From Williamsia faeni (GTDB lineage: Bacteria > Actinomycetota > Actinomycetes > Mycobacteriales > Mycobacteriaceae): a stretch of DNA of 64,000 nucleotides. The stretch spans positions 122,968 to 186,967 of the forward strand of contig QJJF01000010.1 in NCBI GenBank assembly GCA_003202005.1, given 5' to 3'. A program made the translations under genes and the position numbers. This document shows, piece by piece, positions 17,854-25,583 of the stretch. The notes below the pieces were generated by a model, which worked only from the letters and a program-made list of their open reading frames with translations, made no database searches and was not told the DNA's origin. Numbering within the stretch: the stretch's first letter is position 1; every line of letters starts with the position of its first letter.

Positions 17854-18327
17854 ATGGCTAAGGCGAGTGCGATCGCGACCTGGGTCTGCGAATCCGGACC
17901 GAGGACTGTTGACGAGCTGTTCTCCGGGGTGAGCCTCGGACGTGCCCGGCTGGTCCAGGACGGCGTCGTTGAACCGTTGACTCCGGGATCGTCCATCACC
18001 CTTGTCGCGGGCATCGCTGTCACGGTGGTGGCCGAGGTCAAGTCGGTCTTCCCGGTCACCGATGTGGTCGGGCAGGTCGTGCGCGAGTTCGACGAGCTGT
18101 CTGCGGACGTCGTCCCGGCCGTGGTCACCGATGGGTTCTGTGACGCGATCTCGGCGGAGCGCGGGGGACTGCTCGAGCTGGTTGTCGACGGTGCCCACAT
18201 CCACGGAGACGTGTCGCTGGTACTTCAGGTCGGTCTGATGAGATCCAGGATGACCGACGAAATTCAGTTTCAGATCCAGGCCTCGGCGTCCGAGGATCGC
18301 GACGACGCCGGCCGGCTTCTCTCGTGA
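17854..18327 (+). CDS. Hypothetical protein, 157 aa
   Basis: The product starts MAKASAIATWVCESGPRTVD, and its central part is rich in Val, Asp and Glu (LVAGIAVTVVAEVKSVFPVT, then VVGQVVREFDELSADVVPAV). It reads as a small alpha/beta domain without a signal peptide or a clear membrane helix. A long ORF also runs on the opposite strand, but this frame has the better coding character (G/C at third positions). It ends five nt before the end of the convergent IniR-like gene. I do not recognise a family, and a link to the ini locus is only positional. Confidence 0.5.
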   Translation: MAKASAIATWVCESGPRTVDELFSGVSLGRARLVQDGVVEPLTPGSSITLVAGIAVTVVAEVKSVFPVTDVVGQVVREFDELSADVVPAVVTDGFCDAISAERGGLLELVVDGAHIHGDVSLVLQVGLMRSRMTDEIQFQIQASASEDRDDAGRLLS

Positions 18328-18332
18328 GCTCA

Positions 18333-20837
18333 TCAGGATTCTGAATCAGCCTGCATCGCGCGCAACACCGACAACATCTCCGCGCGACTGTTCGCGCCGA
18401 TCCGGCGTCGAATGCGGGCGACGTGATGCTCGACGGTCTTGGCGGAGATGAACAGCCGGTCGCCGATGTCCTTGTAGGTGATGCCGAGCAACAGCAATGA
18501 CACGACCTCACGTTCACGCTCGCTCAGCTGTGCCGCCGGAGATTGCGGTACCGGCGCATCGCTGGTCTCGGTGACGGGGTTCTGGTGCGTCCGCAGGGAT
18601 CGGGCCAGCTGCAGCATCGTCGAGGCCACCCGGGAGTCCGACGAGTAGAGGGCTGCCTGGCTGGCCAGGCGCGACCCGTCCCAGCTGTGACCGACGTCGG
18701 CGAGCCCGCGGGCGGCCGTCTCGACATCGGCCGGATCGATGTTCCCGCCGAGCATGTGGATCCAGACCCGTCCGGCACGTGCCAGCGTGGCCGCATAGGG
18801 ACTGGTCCGGGCGGCCTCGGCAAGCGCTTGCGCATGCGGAACCAGTTCGGACGGAGAGTCGCCCGCGATTGCGGCATGCACGCCGTACCAGTGCATCGAT
18901 GCCGACCACGATGGTGGATTGCCGAGGTTCGACAACAGCTCCTGCAACTGCTCGAGGGTCGGAGCCAACTCGTCGAGAACCTGTAGACGTGCGGCGGCCA
19001 CCCATATTTCACCGATCGGCAAGAGGCCGCACAGATCCACCGAGTACTCGCTCAGAGGTTCTTGCACGGCTTCCCAGGCGCTGCGCAATTCGCCGAAATC
19101 GCCGGACCGCCGGGCCAGGGCCACCCGGAGTCCGCCTCGACTGAGCTGATCGCGAAGATGCATCGTGGACTGTCCCAGCCGGTCCAGCTGCGCTGTCGCC
19201 GCGGCCACGTCACCCTCGAACAGGGTCACCCACGCGAGCAGGAGCTGATGCCGGACCCGATGCAGCGGCGGGATGTCGTCAACCGAATGCTGTGCCAGAA
19301 CCGCACGCGCCTTCGGCAACTTACCCAGGTGGATGGCCAAGGTGGCAGCCATCGCGGCGGACCTGTCCGGAGTGGTCGTCGCGGCCGTTCCCCGTTCCAG
19401 CGCGGAGGCCCGCATCAACGTGTTGAGGGCATTCGACGCCGGCGCGTCGATGGACTCCACCAATCCCTCGAGGACGAGTCGATCAACGGCGGCGCGGGTG
19501 TGTGGTGGGTTCTGTGCCGGAGCCCCTGAATCTTCGAGCGCCTTGCGACCCGCCGCGGTGTTGCCGATCGACACGTGCACCGCCGCCGCCATCACGTCGT
19601 CGACACCGGAGGTATGCGCCAGCCAGCAATACAATTCGGAGGCGCGCCTTGCATTTCCGCGAATTGCCGAGGCGGACGCGACAATTCTGACCGCGAGTGG
19701 ACGGGTGGCGTCCGACAGGTTGTCCCACAGGGAATCCACGGTACGCGTCGCACCGGTGAGATCGCCTGCGCAGGCCCGGGATTCGGCGGCGAGCAGCCGC
19801 GTCCGGACGGTCTCGCCGCTGATCCGGGCCGCGGCATCATAGAACGCCGTTGCCTGTGTCGGCTTGGCCCCCGCGGCCGCATCGAGCAATGTGGGAACCA
19901 GTTGCGGGTCGGCGATCCCATGAGACGCCAACTGCAGCGCCAGAGGTCCGGACAGCGGCCCCTGCTCCAGTCTGTTTGCAAGCAGCGAACTCTCGATCTC
20001 ATACCGCCGTTGATGCCCGATGACACCGACCGCGGCCGAATACACCCGCTCGCTCCATTCGGCCGGGCCATCGATCAGTCCGGTACACCGTGCGGAATCG
20101 ATCAGCTGCTCGGCCTCGGAAGGTGATGCTCCCAGCACCGAGATGAGCTCGGCCGTACCGATGGCGATGCGCAGGCTGCACAGCAGGACGGTGGCGACCT
20201 CGGATTCATCGAGTGCGTACAAGCGCTCTCGCATGGCCCGTTCGACTGCTTTTGCCACCGTCTTGGGGCTGCCGCCGGCGCTGCCGTGGATAGCTGCGAC
20301 CGCCGCGTCGACGAATCCCCGGTTTCCGCCGGTCAATGCCTGGATGTGATCGATCAGCGTGGACGGTGCGGTCGATCCGGTCGTATCGGTCAACCGGGCT
20401 GATATCTCTTCCCGGGTCAGGGGTTCCAGATGAACCGGTGCGGCATCGCGTTGCAGTGTCGCCAACGTCCGGGTCAGTGCGAGCTTTCGGTGGCGGGGTT
20501 CGCAGGCGAACACGACGGTGTGGTTTCCCGCGGCGGCGGTGGTCGCTACCGTGTCCAGTTTCTCGTCCGGCAACAGATGCCCGTCATCGATGACAACCGC
20601 GTCGTAGTCCTTCAGGCCGGCATCGACATGGGTCGCGACCCGCATGCCCAATTCATCGAGAGCGAGCCGAACAGATTGCACTGCAGCGGTTTTACCGGTG
20701 CCCGCGTCTCCCAGGAGAGCCTGGCACCGGTGCTGCTCCGGGTTGGCCTTCGTCGCGGCGAGGAAGCCGCGAAGCTGCCGCGGCAGCCGCCCGATCGATG
20801 GATCGGGTGGGCGTCCGGTGTTCGACGTCAACGACAT
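18333..20837 (-). CDS. iniR: LuxR-family ATPase regulator, IniR-like
   Basis: This 834-aa STAND/MalT-like regulator has an N-terminal P-loop GDAGTGKTAA (about 43-52) and Walker B AVVIDDGHLL. A long helical, TPR-like middle (about 250-750) precedes a C-terminal LuxR HTH (about 770-825) with LSEREREVVSLLLLGI and KTVEHHV. In mycobacteria a protein of this build (Rv0339c, IniR) sits next to iniBAC and activates it under cell-wall stress. The position here, 2 kb from IniB-like genes and co-directional with the Hsp70-like gene, fits that role. It starts 4 nt after the Hsp70-like stop without its own clear ribosome site, so coupling is likely. Confidence 0.8.
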   Translation of the reverse strand: MSLTSNTGRPPDPSIGRLPRQLRGFLAATKANPEQHRCQALLGDAGTGKTAAVQSVRLALDELGMRVATHVDAGLKDYDAVVIDDGHLLPDEKLDTVATTAAAGNHTVVFACEPRHRKLALTRTLATLQRDAAPVHLEPLTREEISARLTDTTGSTAPSTLIDHIQALTGGNRGFVDAAVAAIHGSAGGSPKTVAKAVERAMRERLYALDESEVATVLLCSLRIAIGTAELISVLGASPSEAEQLIDSARCTGLIDGPAEWSERVYSAAVGVIGHQRRYEIESSLLANRLEQGPLSGPLALQLASHGIADPQLVPTLLDAAAGAKPTQATAFYDAAARISGETVRTRLLAAESRACAGDLTGATRTVDSLWDNLSDATRPLAVRIVASASAIRGNARRASELYCWLAHTSGVDDVMAAAVHVSIGNTAAGRKALEDSGAPAQNPPHTRAAVDRLVLEGLVESIDAPASNALNTLMRASALERGTAATTTPDRSAAMAATLAIHLGKLPKARAVLAQHSVDDIPPLHRVRHQLLLAWVTLFEGDVAAATAQLDRLGQSTMHLRDQLSRGGLRVALARRSGDFGELRSAWEAVQEPLSEYSVDLCGLLPIGEIWVAAARLQVLDELAPTLEQLQELLSNLGNPPSWSASMHWYGVHAAIAGDSPSELVPHAQALAEAARTSPYAATLARAGRVWIHMLGGNIDPADVETAARGLADVGHSWDGSRLASQAALYSSDSRVASTMLQLARSLRTHQNPVTETSDAPVPQSPAAQLSEREREVVSLLLLGITYKDIGDRLFISAKTVEHHVARIRRRIGANSRAEMLSVLRAMQADSES

Positions 20838-20841
20838 CGAG

Positions 20842-22527
20842 CTAGGTCGGGAGGGGTTCGGCGGGGGTGCCCTCGGGCGTGGAAACCTCGGGAGTCGAGG
20901 ACTCGGATTCGCTGGGTGTTGTATCTGATGTTGTCACCTGCGGTTCCAGGGTCTCTTCGGGAACGAACGTCTCTTCGGGAACCACGACTTCCTCTTGCGT
21001 TGTTTCCGCGGTTGTCTCCGGTGTTGTCGTGATCGACACCGACACCGACGGCGCAGGTGCCTCGGGCGTTCCGGAATCGTTGTTGGTCAGTGCATATGCG
21101 GTCCCGGCAGCGGCCGCGAGCACGCAGGCGGCCGCCACGCCGATGAGCAACAGCCGTCGCCCGTGACGGCGGTCCGAGTCTTCGGCGGTTTCCGCGTGGT
21201 GGTCGTTGAATGTCAAAGCGGGCCGCGGCTGCGCCGGCGGTGGGGTCTTGTTGTCGTTCTTGATCGGGACCAGGTTGGGGTCCGTGTTGGCCGGATCGGG
21301 TCTGGCGCCGGCCGATTGGGTGGCGGGAGGCCGGGTGCCTGCCGGAAATGATTCCGTCGGCGGGGACTGGCGGGTTCCGTTAGCCGGTTGTGGCGTCGTA
21401 TGGGGCCCACTGTTTGCCTGCCGTGGAACCGGGAACGCCACGGCCCGCGGTACCCGGGTGGGCCCCGAGTCGGTGGCCGGCCTGGGCACGGATGCGGCGG
21501 CGATCCGCGCCGCACCCGCGGCAATCGTGAGATGGGGGTTGATGTCGATGCTCACCGGGAGGTGTAGGTCTCCGGAAAGACGTTGTGTCAGTAGAGGTAT
21601 TGCGGCGCTTCCGCCGAACGCGAACACGCCGCCGAGCTTATCGGCTGCGACCGCTTCCCGGTCGAGTAGTTCCCGCAGGGCATCAACCGTTCGACCGAGC
21701 GGCTCGGCCGCGATGTCCTCGAATTCGGCCCGGGTGATCCGGACGTCACCGCCGAACATCGGCAGATCGACCGCGATGGTGGCGGCGGTCTCCGACGAGA
21801 GTTGCTCTTTGGCCGCCACGCACTGGGCACGCAGTTTCGACAACGCGCCCAACAGATTCGGATCAGGGTTGGACAACTGGTGTGGGTCCTCGACAACCAG
21901 TCCGAGAACGTGACGCATCAGCGCGTGATCGAAGTCGACCCCGGCGGGTTCGTCGACGCGGAGGACTTCTCCGATCAACTGGGCCTTGCCGGCATCTGCG
22001 AGTGCCACCGATGTCCCGGATGCACCGGCATCCACCAGTGCGACGATCCCACCGGACGGAAAGTCGGGGTGATTGCGGATTTGGGCGAGTGCGGCAGCCA
22101 TGCCCGAGTGGAGTTGCACCGAGGCGGGCAATCCGGCGGCGGGCAACGCGCCGTGGAGATCGGAGATCGCATTTATCGGCCAGTAGGACGGATATGCGAT
22201 GACGATCGGCGGAGGTTGATGAGATTGCCCGAGCAGACCGCGGATGACACTCTTGACGGCTGCTGCGGTGAGCATCTCGGGGCGATGGGTGTTGCCGTCC
22301 GGGGACGTGATCGGCACCGGATCACCGACACGCTCGACAAAGCCGGACACTGTCACCCCGTCACCGCGGACACGGGGATTCTCTGACGCGGTCCCGCATT
22401 CGATGGGACGATCAGGCGAGAGTGTCAGGACCGGGGTTCGGATGACCGGTGGGGCAAAATCTGTGGGAATCGTTGTGGCAGTGAGACGCTGCGAGCCGAT
22501 CGCCACTCCAATCGCGGTGGGATGCAT
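20842..22527 (-). CDS. Membrane-anchored Hsp70-like (actin-fold ATPase) protein
   Basis: This 561-aa protein has residues 1 to about 360 forming a divergent Hsp70/actin-type ATPase. The phosphate-1 loop is degenerate (AIGVAIGSQRLTAT), the phosphate-2 loop reads VALVDAGASGTSVAL, and the adenosine loop is FAFGGSAAIPLL. A Pro-rich linker follows, then one membrane helix at about 457-480 (LLLIGVAAACVLAAAAGTAYAL). The outer tail of 81 residues is almost entirely Thr, Ser, Glu and Pro, as in wall-spanning stalks. There is no peptide-binding domain. A GAAAGGAAAGG ribosome site supports ATG 22527. It probably forms a signalling or chaperone unit with the IniR-like protein encoded directly behind it; that is inference. 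Confidence 0.82.
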   Translation of the reverse strand: MHPTAIGVAIGSQRLTATTIPTDFAPPVIRTPVLTLSPDRPIECGTASENPRVRGDGVTVSGFVERVGDPVPITSPDGNTHRPEMLTAAAVKSVIRGLLGQSHQPPPIVIAYPSYWPINAISDLHGALPAAGLPASVQLHSGMAAALAQIRNHPDFPSGGIVALVDAGASGTSVALADAGKAQLIGEVLRVDEPAGVDFDHALMRHVLGLVVEDPHQLSNPDPNLLGALSKLRAQCVAAKEQLSSETAATIAVDLPMFGGDVRITRAEFEDIAAEPLGRTVDALRELLDREAVAADKLGGVFAFGGSAAIPLLTQRLSGDLHLPVSIDINPHLTIAAGAARIAAASVPRPATDSGPTRVPRAVAFPVPRQANSGPHTTPQPANGTRQSPPTESFPAGTRPPATQSAGARPDPANTDPNLVPIKNDNKTPPPAQPRPALTFNDHHAETAEDSDRRHGRRLLLIGVAAACVLAAAAGTAYALTNNDSGTPEAPAPSVSVSITTTPETTAETTQEEVVVPEETFVPEETLEPQVTTSDTTPSESESSTPEVSTPEGTPAEPLPT

Positions 22528-22566
22528 GGCCTTTCCTTTCGGTCGTTCATCTATCATCGCAGGCGG

Positions 22567-22648
22567 CCCCATCCGGGGATAGAGCATTCGGCCGGGAGAA
22601 AAATGCTTTGGGAGATATCCCCGATAGGGGTGGGTGTCCCCATCGGGG
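22567..22648. promoter_or_regulatory. Three C4/G4 inverted repeats in the Hsp70-like/IniB divergent promoter
   Basis: CCCCATCCGGGG (22567-22578), CCCCGATAGGGG (22619-22630) and CCCCATCGGGG (22638-22648) lie in the 272-bp gap between divergent genes. Similar boxes recur ahead of the next two ini genes (23445, 24688). They are candidate operators for the IniR-like regulator. Confidence 0.55.
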
Positions 22649-22799
22649 GTAGTCCCTAATGCCCTTGGTCAGAGTGCGGGTTGAGCCAGTAGTCCATATG
22701 GCGCGCGCGTCGATATCCTCGGACATACATAGTTTGAAGTTGCCCGGCTGGCGCGGCCGGGAAGAGTGTGGCGTGCGAGATGGCACGGAGAGGATGATC

Positions 22800-23384
22800 A
22801 TGCCCGAGACCACTTTGTTGGATTTTGTGATGGGACTGGTCCACGATCCGGTGGCGGCCTCCGAATACCGATTGAACCCGGACCAGGCCATTGCCGACGC
22901 CGACCTGCACGGTGTGACCGCCGGCGACATCGAAGCCCTTATTCCGATGGTGTCCGAGAGAGGCCAGGACGGTTCGGGTATGCAGAATCCGGATCGAGGT
23001 ATCTGGAGTGGCGGTGATGTCGTGCAGTCGTTTGACGCATTCGATGCCCCGGGTCTGGCCCCCGAAGCGATACATTCTGACGCTGCTGGCCTCGATGACC
23101 TCGATTCGTTGCAAACATCGCCCGGATTCGAACATGGGAACGGGAACGGTGACGGGTTCTTCGACTCGGTCCCCGATGCGCCACTGCCTTCACCCGAAGT
23201 TGTCGACGACGACTCGTTCGCTCAGAGCATCGATCCCCTCGGAGATGTGACACCGTCGCTGGATCCGACCGTGGTGCCGATCGACGATCCCTCGTCTGCA
23301 CCGCTGGATTCCCACACCGCGCCCGGCAATGAAGGATTCGACACGGGTCACGACTGGGGATCGGTCGACGACTTCGACATCTGA
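22800..23384 (+). CDS. IniB N-terminal-domain protein 1
   Basis: This 194-aa protein has residues 1 to about 50 (LLDFVMGLVHDPVAASEYRL, then a PDQAIADADL-type segment and GDIEALIPMV) that match the N-terminal domain of mycobacterial IniB, a short helical domain. The rest is acidic, rich in Asp, Pro and Ser, low in complexity and probably disordered, ending VDDFDI. There is no signal peptide. GGAGAGGA precedes the ATG. Unlike Mycobacterium tuberculosis IniB, it has no Gly/Ala repeats. It lies upstream of the other ini genes with its own promoter boxes. Confidence 0.75.
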   Translation: MPETTLLDFVMGLVHDPVAASEYRLNPDQAIADADLHGVTAGDIEALIPMVSERGQDGSGMQNPDRGIWSGGDVVQSFDAFDAPGLAPEAIHSDAAGLDDLDSLQTSPGFEHGNGNGDGFFDSVPDAPLPSPEVVDDDSFAQSIDPLGDVTPSLDPTVVPIDDPSSAPLDSHTAPGNEGFDTGHDWGSVDDFDI

Positions 23385-23433
23385 GATCTCGGGCTGGGCT
23401 CTCCAGTTGATTCCCCCAATGGGCACCCCAACC

Positions 23434-23489
23434 CGGATAACGCACCCCATATCGGGGATCCAAATGAGGGGGTTCGCCCCCGTTATCCG
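23434..23489. promoter_or_regulatory. Nested palindromes in the promoter of IniB-domain gene 2
   Basis: An outer inverted repeat, CGGATAACG (23434-23442) and CGTTATCCG (23481-23489), encloses CCCCATATCGGGG (23445-23457) and the hairpin GGGGG-TTCG-CCCCC (23468-23481). CCCCATATCG recurs exactly at 24688. This is a candidate regulator-binding region, about 120 nt before the start codon. Confidence 0.55.
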
Positions 23490-23564
23490 CAGAGGTCAAT
23501 TTCTCTAACGTTGGTTTCAGCTACTCCAGAGGGGAGGGCGACACCAACTATCCAGGAGAGTCCG

Positions 23565-24572
23565 ATGACACAGACACCGATGGCCTTGTTCGAGTTCGTG
23601 ATGGACTTGTTCGGGGACGAAGCGAAGGCGGCGGAGTTCGACAAGAACCCCGGCAAGTGCATGGCGGACGCCGGATTGGACAAGGTGACGCCGCACGAAG
23701 TGAGCGCCGTGATACCTATTGTCGCCCAATCTGTTACACCTCCAGGTGGCGGCTCCTGGTCACCCTCGGTCCCGTCGCATGGGAGTCCCTCGCAGATGAT
23801 CCAGCAGGTCGTCAACAATTATTACGACCAGTCGATCCACAACGAAATCGTCAACAACGGCAGTGGCGACATCAACGTCGACGTGAAGCAAACCAACGCC
23901 AATGGTGAGGGGGCCGTGGCCGTCGGCGGTGACGCCCATGGGCCGATAGCCACCACCGGGGGAGTAGCCGGCACCGGCAACGAGGTCGGAAACTCCAAGG
24001 ACGATCACAGCACCCACAGGGACGATTCGATTCACGGCAACAACAGCGGAAATGCCTCGAGCACAAAGGTTTCCGACAACAGTCGAAACGACAGTCACAA
24101 CAAGATGGATGTGACATCCACCGGTGCTCCGGCACCTATGGCGCCTCCGCCCCCTCCGGTTCCGATCCCGGTGGACCCGTTCGATGCACACGGCGGCATA
24201 CCGTTTGTACCTGGCGATGACGTTGTTTATGCCGACAACTCTGTCCATGCGGACCCGAGTCTTTTCGAGCATGGCGTCGTCGGCCCGATCGGTGGGCCGG
24301 GCGGGGAGATCCCGATGCCGGATCCGGGCGACACGACGTCGCCGGATGCTGTCGTAGACCCCCTGCACCCGGGCAGCGAGGGCGCGCCGCCTCCGTTCGA
24401 CCCGATGGCAACCGATCACGATGCCCTGGGTATCGCCACCAGCGATATCGTCCCGACCGAGCACGTGGAGCCGATGGTGGCCGAGATGGATATGGGGCAG
24501 TCATATGCGGCAGAGCCGGCCATGGCGGTGGCCGAGGCTCCCGTCGCAGATCAGGGAGACGACGACTTCTGA
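23565..24572 (+). CDS. IniB N-terminal-domain protein 2 with Asn/His/Asp-rich repeat region
   Basis: This 335-aa protein has residues 1 to about 57 forming the IniB N-terminal domain (MALFEFVMDLFGDEAKAAEF, then MADAGLDKVTPHEVSAVIPI). Residues about 75-180 are polar and rich in Asn, Asp, His and Gly, with GAVAVGGDAHGPIATTGG and DDSIHGNNSGN, and share a block of about 48 residues with the next gene product. The last 150 residues are Pro/Asp-rich. There is no signal peptide or membrane helix. An AGGAGAG ribosome site fixes ATG 23565. The polar block looks like a beta-solenoid or amyloid-prone repeat; that is a prediction. Confidence 0.75.
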   Translation: MTQTPMALFEFVMDLFGDEAKAAEFDKNPGKCMADAGLDKVTPHEVSAVIPIVAQSVTPPGGGSWSPSVPSHGSPSQMIQQVVNNYYDQSIHNEIVNNGSGDINVDVKQTNANGEGAVAVGGDAHGPIATTGGVAGTGNEVGNSKDDHSTHRDDSIHGNNSGNASSTKVSDNSRNDSHNKMDVTSTGAPAPMAPPPPPVPIPVDPFDAHGGIPFVPGDDVVYADNSVHADPSLFEHGVVGPIGGPGGEIPMPDPGDTTSPDAVVDPLHPGSEGAPPPFDPMATDHDALGIATSDIVPTEHVEPMVAEMDMGQSYAAEPAMAVAEAPVADQGDDDF

Positions 24573-24577
24573 CAGCA

Positions 24578-24630
24578 CACACAAGGGCGGGCACGATTCG
24601 AAACATGAATCGTGCCCGCCCTTTTGTGTG
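24578..24630 (+). terminator. Strong terminator after IniB-domain gene 2
   Basis: A perfect 15-bp stem, GGGCGGGCACGATTC (24585-24599) with its complement (24607-24621), then TTTT. It is extended by CACACAA/TTGTGTG pairing. It separates the two IniB-type units and could work in both directions. Confidence 0.9.
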
Positions 24631-24673
24631 CCCGTCCTTCGTGGGGTTCGGTCCACCCCCTAGCCGGCGTGAA

Positions 24674-24717
24674 TTAGGCGTCCTAATCCCCATATCGATC
24701 CCCCAGAGGTGCGGGGG
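24674..24717. promoter_or_regulatory. Promoter boxes ahead of the repeat-protein gene
   Basis: TTAGG-CGT-CCTAA (24674-24686), CCCCATATCG (24688-24697, identical to 23445-23454) and CCCCC...GGGGG (24700-24717) lie 100-145 nt before ATG 24819. The shared box supports co-regulation of the ini genes. Confidence 0.5.
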
Positions 24718-24818
24718 TCTTCCCCGTTTTGGCAGGCGCGATCTGTCAATAACGTAGTTGTCATCGGGTTACGAACCCGAGAAACCAAAACAAAACGACA
24801 CATCAAGGGAGAAAGATC

Positions 24819-25499
24819 ATGACGAACTACGGCCAATGGACCGGCGGCGACCAGGTGACAGACATCGATTCGACAACCGCGAACGGAACCGGCGCAGTTG
24901 CGGTTGGGGGCGACGCCAATGGGCCGATCGCAACCACCGGTGGTGTGGCCGGCGACGGCAACGTTGTCGGGAACAGCTCGGACGATCACAGCACCCACGT
25001 GGACAACTCGGTGCACGGCAACAACAGTGGGAACACCCAGAACACCCACATCGAGGACAACAGCTACAACGACAGCCACAATTCGCTCGATGTCTCGGGC
25101 GGGGGCGGCGGAGAATGGGGTGGCGGGGGTGGCGACGTCCATATCGACGGTGTCGACCTGGGCAACGATCGTGGAGGTATCGACGTGGACAACAGCAACC
25201 GGTACACGGAGACCCATGACAGCCACAACATCAGTGATTCATTCAACGACGAGCGCTCGTACGACTCGCACGATGACAACTCCACCAACCATTCGTTCAA
25301 CACCGACGATTCGTACAACACGGACGATTCGTACAACACCACGAGTCAGTCGCACGGACTGGAGCTCGATCCGGGTGGCATCTTCGACGATGTCGCGGGT
25401 GCCGCGGGCTCGGCGCTCAGTCCCCTCGGTGGCGCGGTCGACGGTATCGGTGGCGCGATCGGTGATGTCGGCGACGCCCTCGGCGATATCTTTGACTGA
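24819..25499 (+). CDS. Asn/His/Asp/Ser-rich repeat protein of the ini locus
   Basis: This 226-aa protein lacks the IniB N-terminal domain but shares the repeat block of its upstream neighbour: GAVAVGGDANGPIATTGG and NSVHGNNSGN lie in a 48-residue stretch with about 41 identities. Later parts show DSHDDNSTNHSFNTDDSYN-type short repeats (two exact TDDSYNT copies) and a Gly-rich GEWGGGGGD patch. The C-terminal 45 residues are Gly/Ala/Asp-rich and amphipathic, ending ALGDIFD. There is no signal peptide. Such Asn/His ladders suggest a beta-solenoid or fibre-forming protein. It occupies the position of iniB directly upstream of iniA. Confidence 0.75.
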   Translation: MTNYGQWTGGDQVTDIDSTTANGTGAVAVGGDANGPIATTGGVAGDGNVVGNSSDDHSTHVDNSVHGNNSGNTQNTHIEDNSYNDSHNSLDVSGGGGGEWGGGGGDVHIDGVDLGNDRGGIDVDNSNRYTETHDSHNISDSFNDERSYDSHDDNSTNHSFNTDDSYNTDDSYNTTSQSHGLELDPGGIFDDVAGAAGSALSPLGGAVDGIGGAIGDVGDALGDIFD

Positions 25500-25517
25500 C
25501 GATTGCCGGCCGGCCAG

Positions 25518-25550
25518 TGTGGTGGCCCTGCTGAAAGCAGGGCCACCACA
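25518..25550 (+). terminator. Hairpin between the repeat-protein gene and iniA
   Basis: A perfect 14-bp stem, TGTGGTGGCCCTGC with GCAGGGCCACCACA, and a 5-nt TGAAA loop, without a T tract. It sits 18 nt after the stop and 33 nt before the iniA GTG. It may be a weak terminator or an mRNA stabiliser that lowers iniA relative to the upstream gene. Confidence 0.7.
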
Positions 25551-25583
25551 ACATGTTCGAATCGAGTGACGAGGAGACCTGCT

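Noticed and set aside
17782..18333. A 183-aa open frame on the minus strand opposite the 157-aa unknown gene
   Set aside because: Its composition is rich in His, Arg and Asp as in antisense frames and it lacks a plausible start; the plus frame has better codon use.
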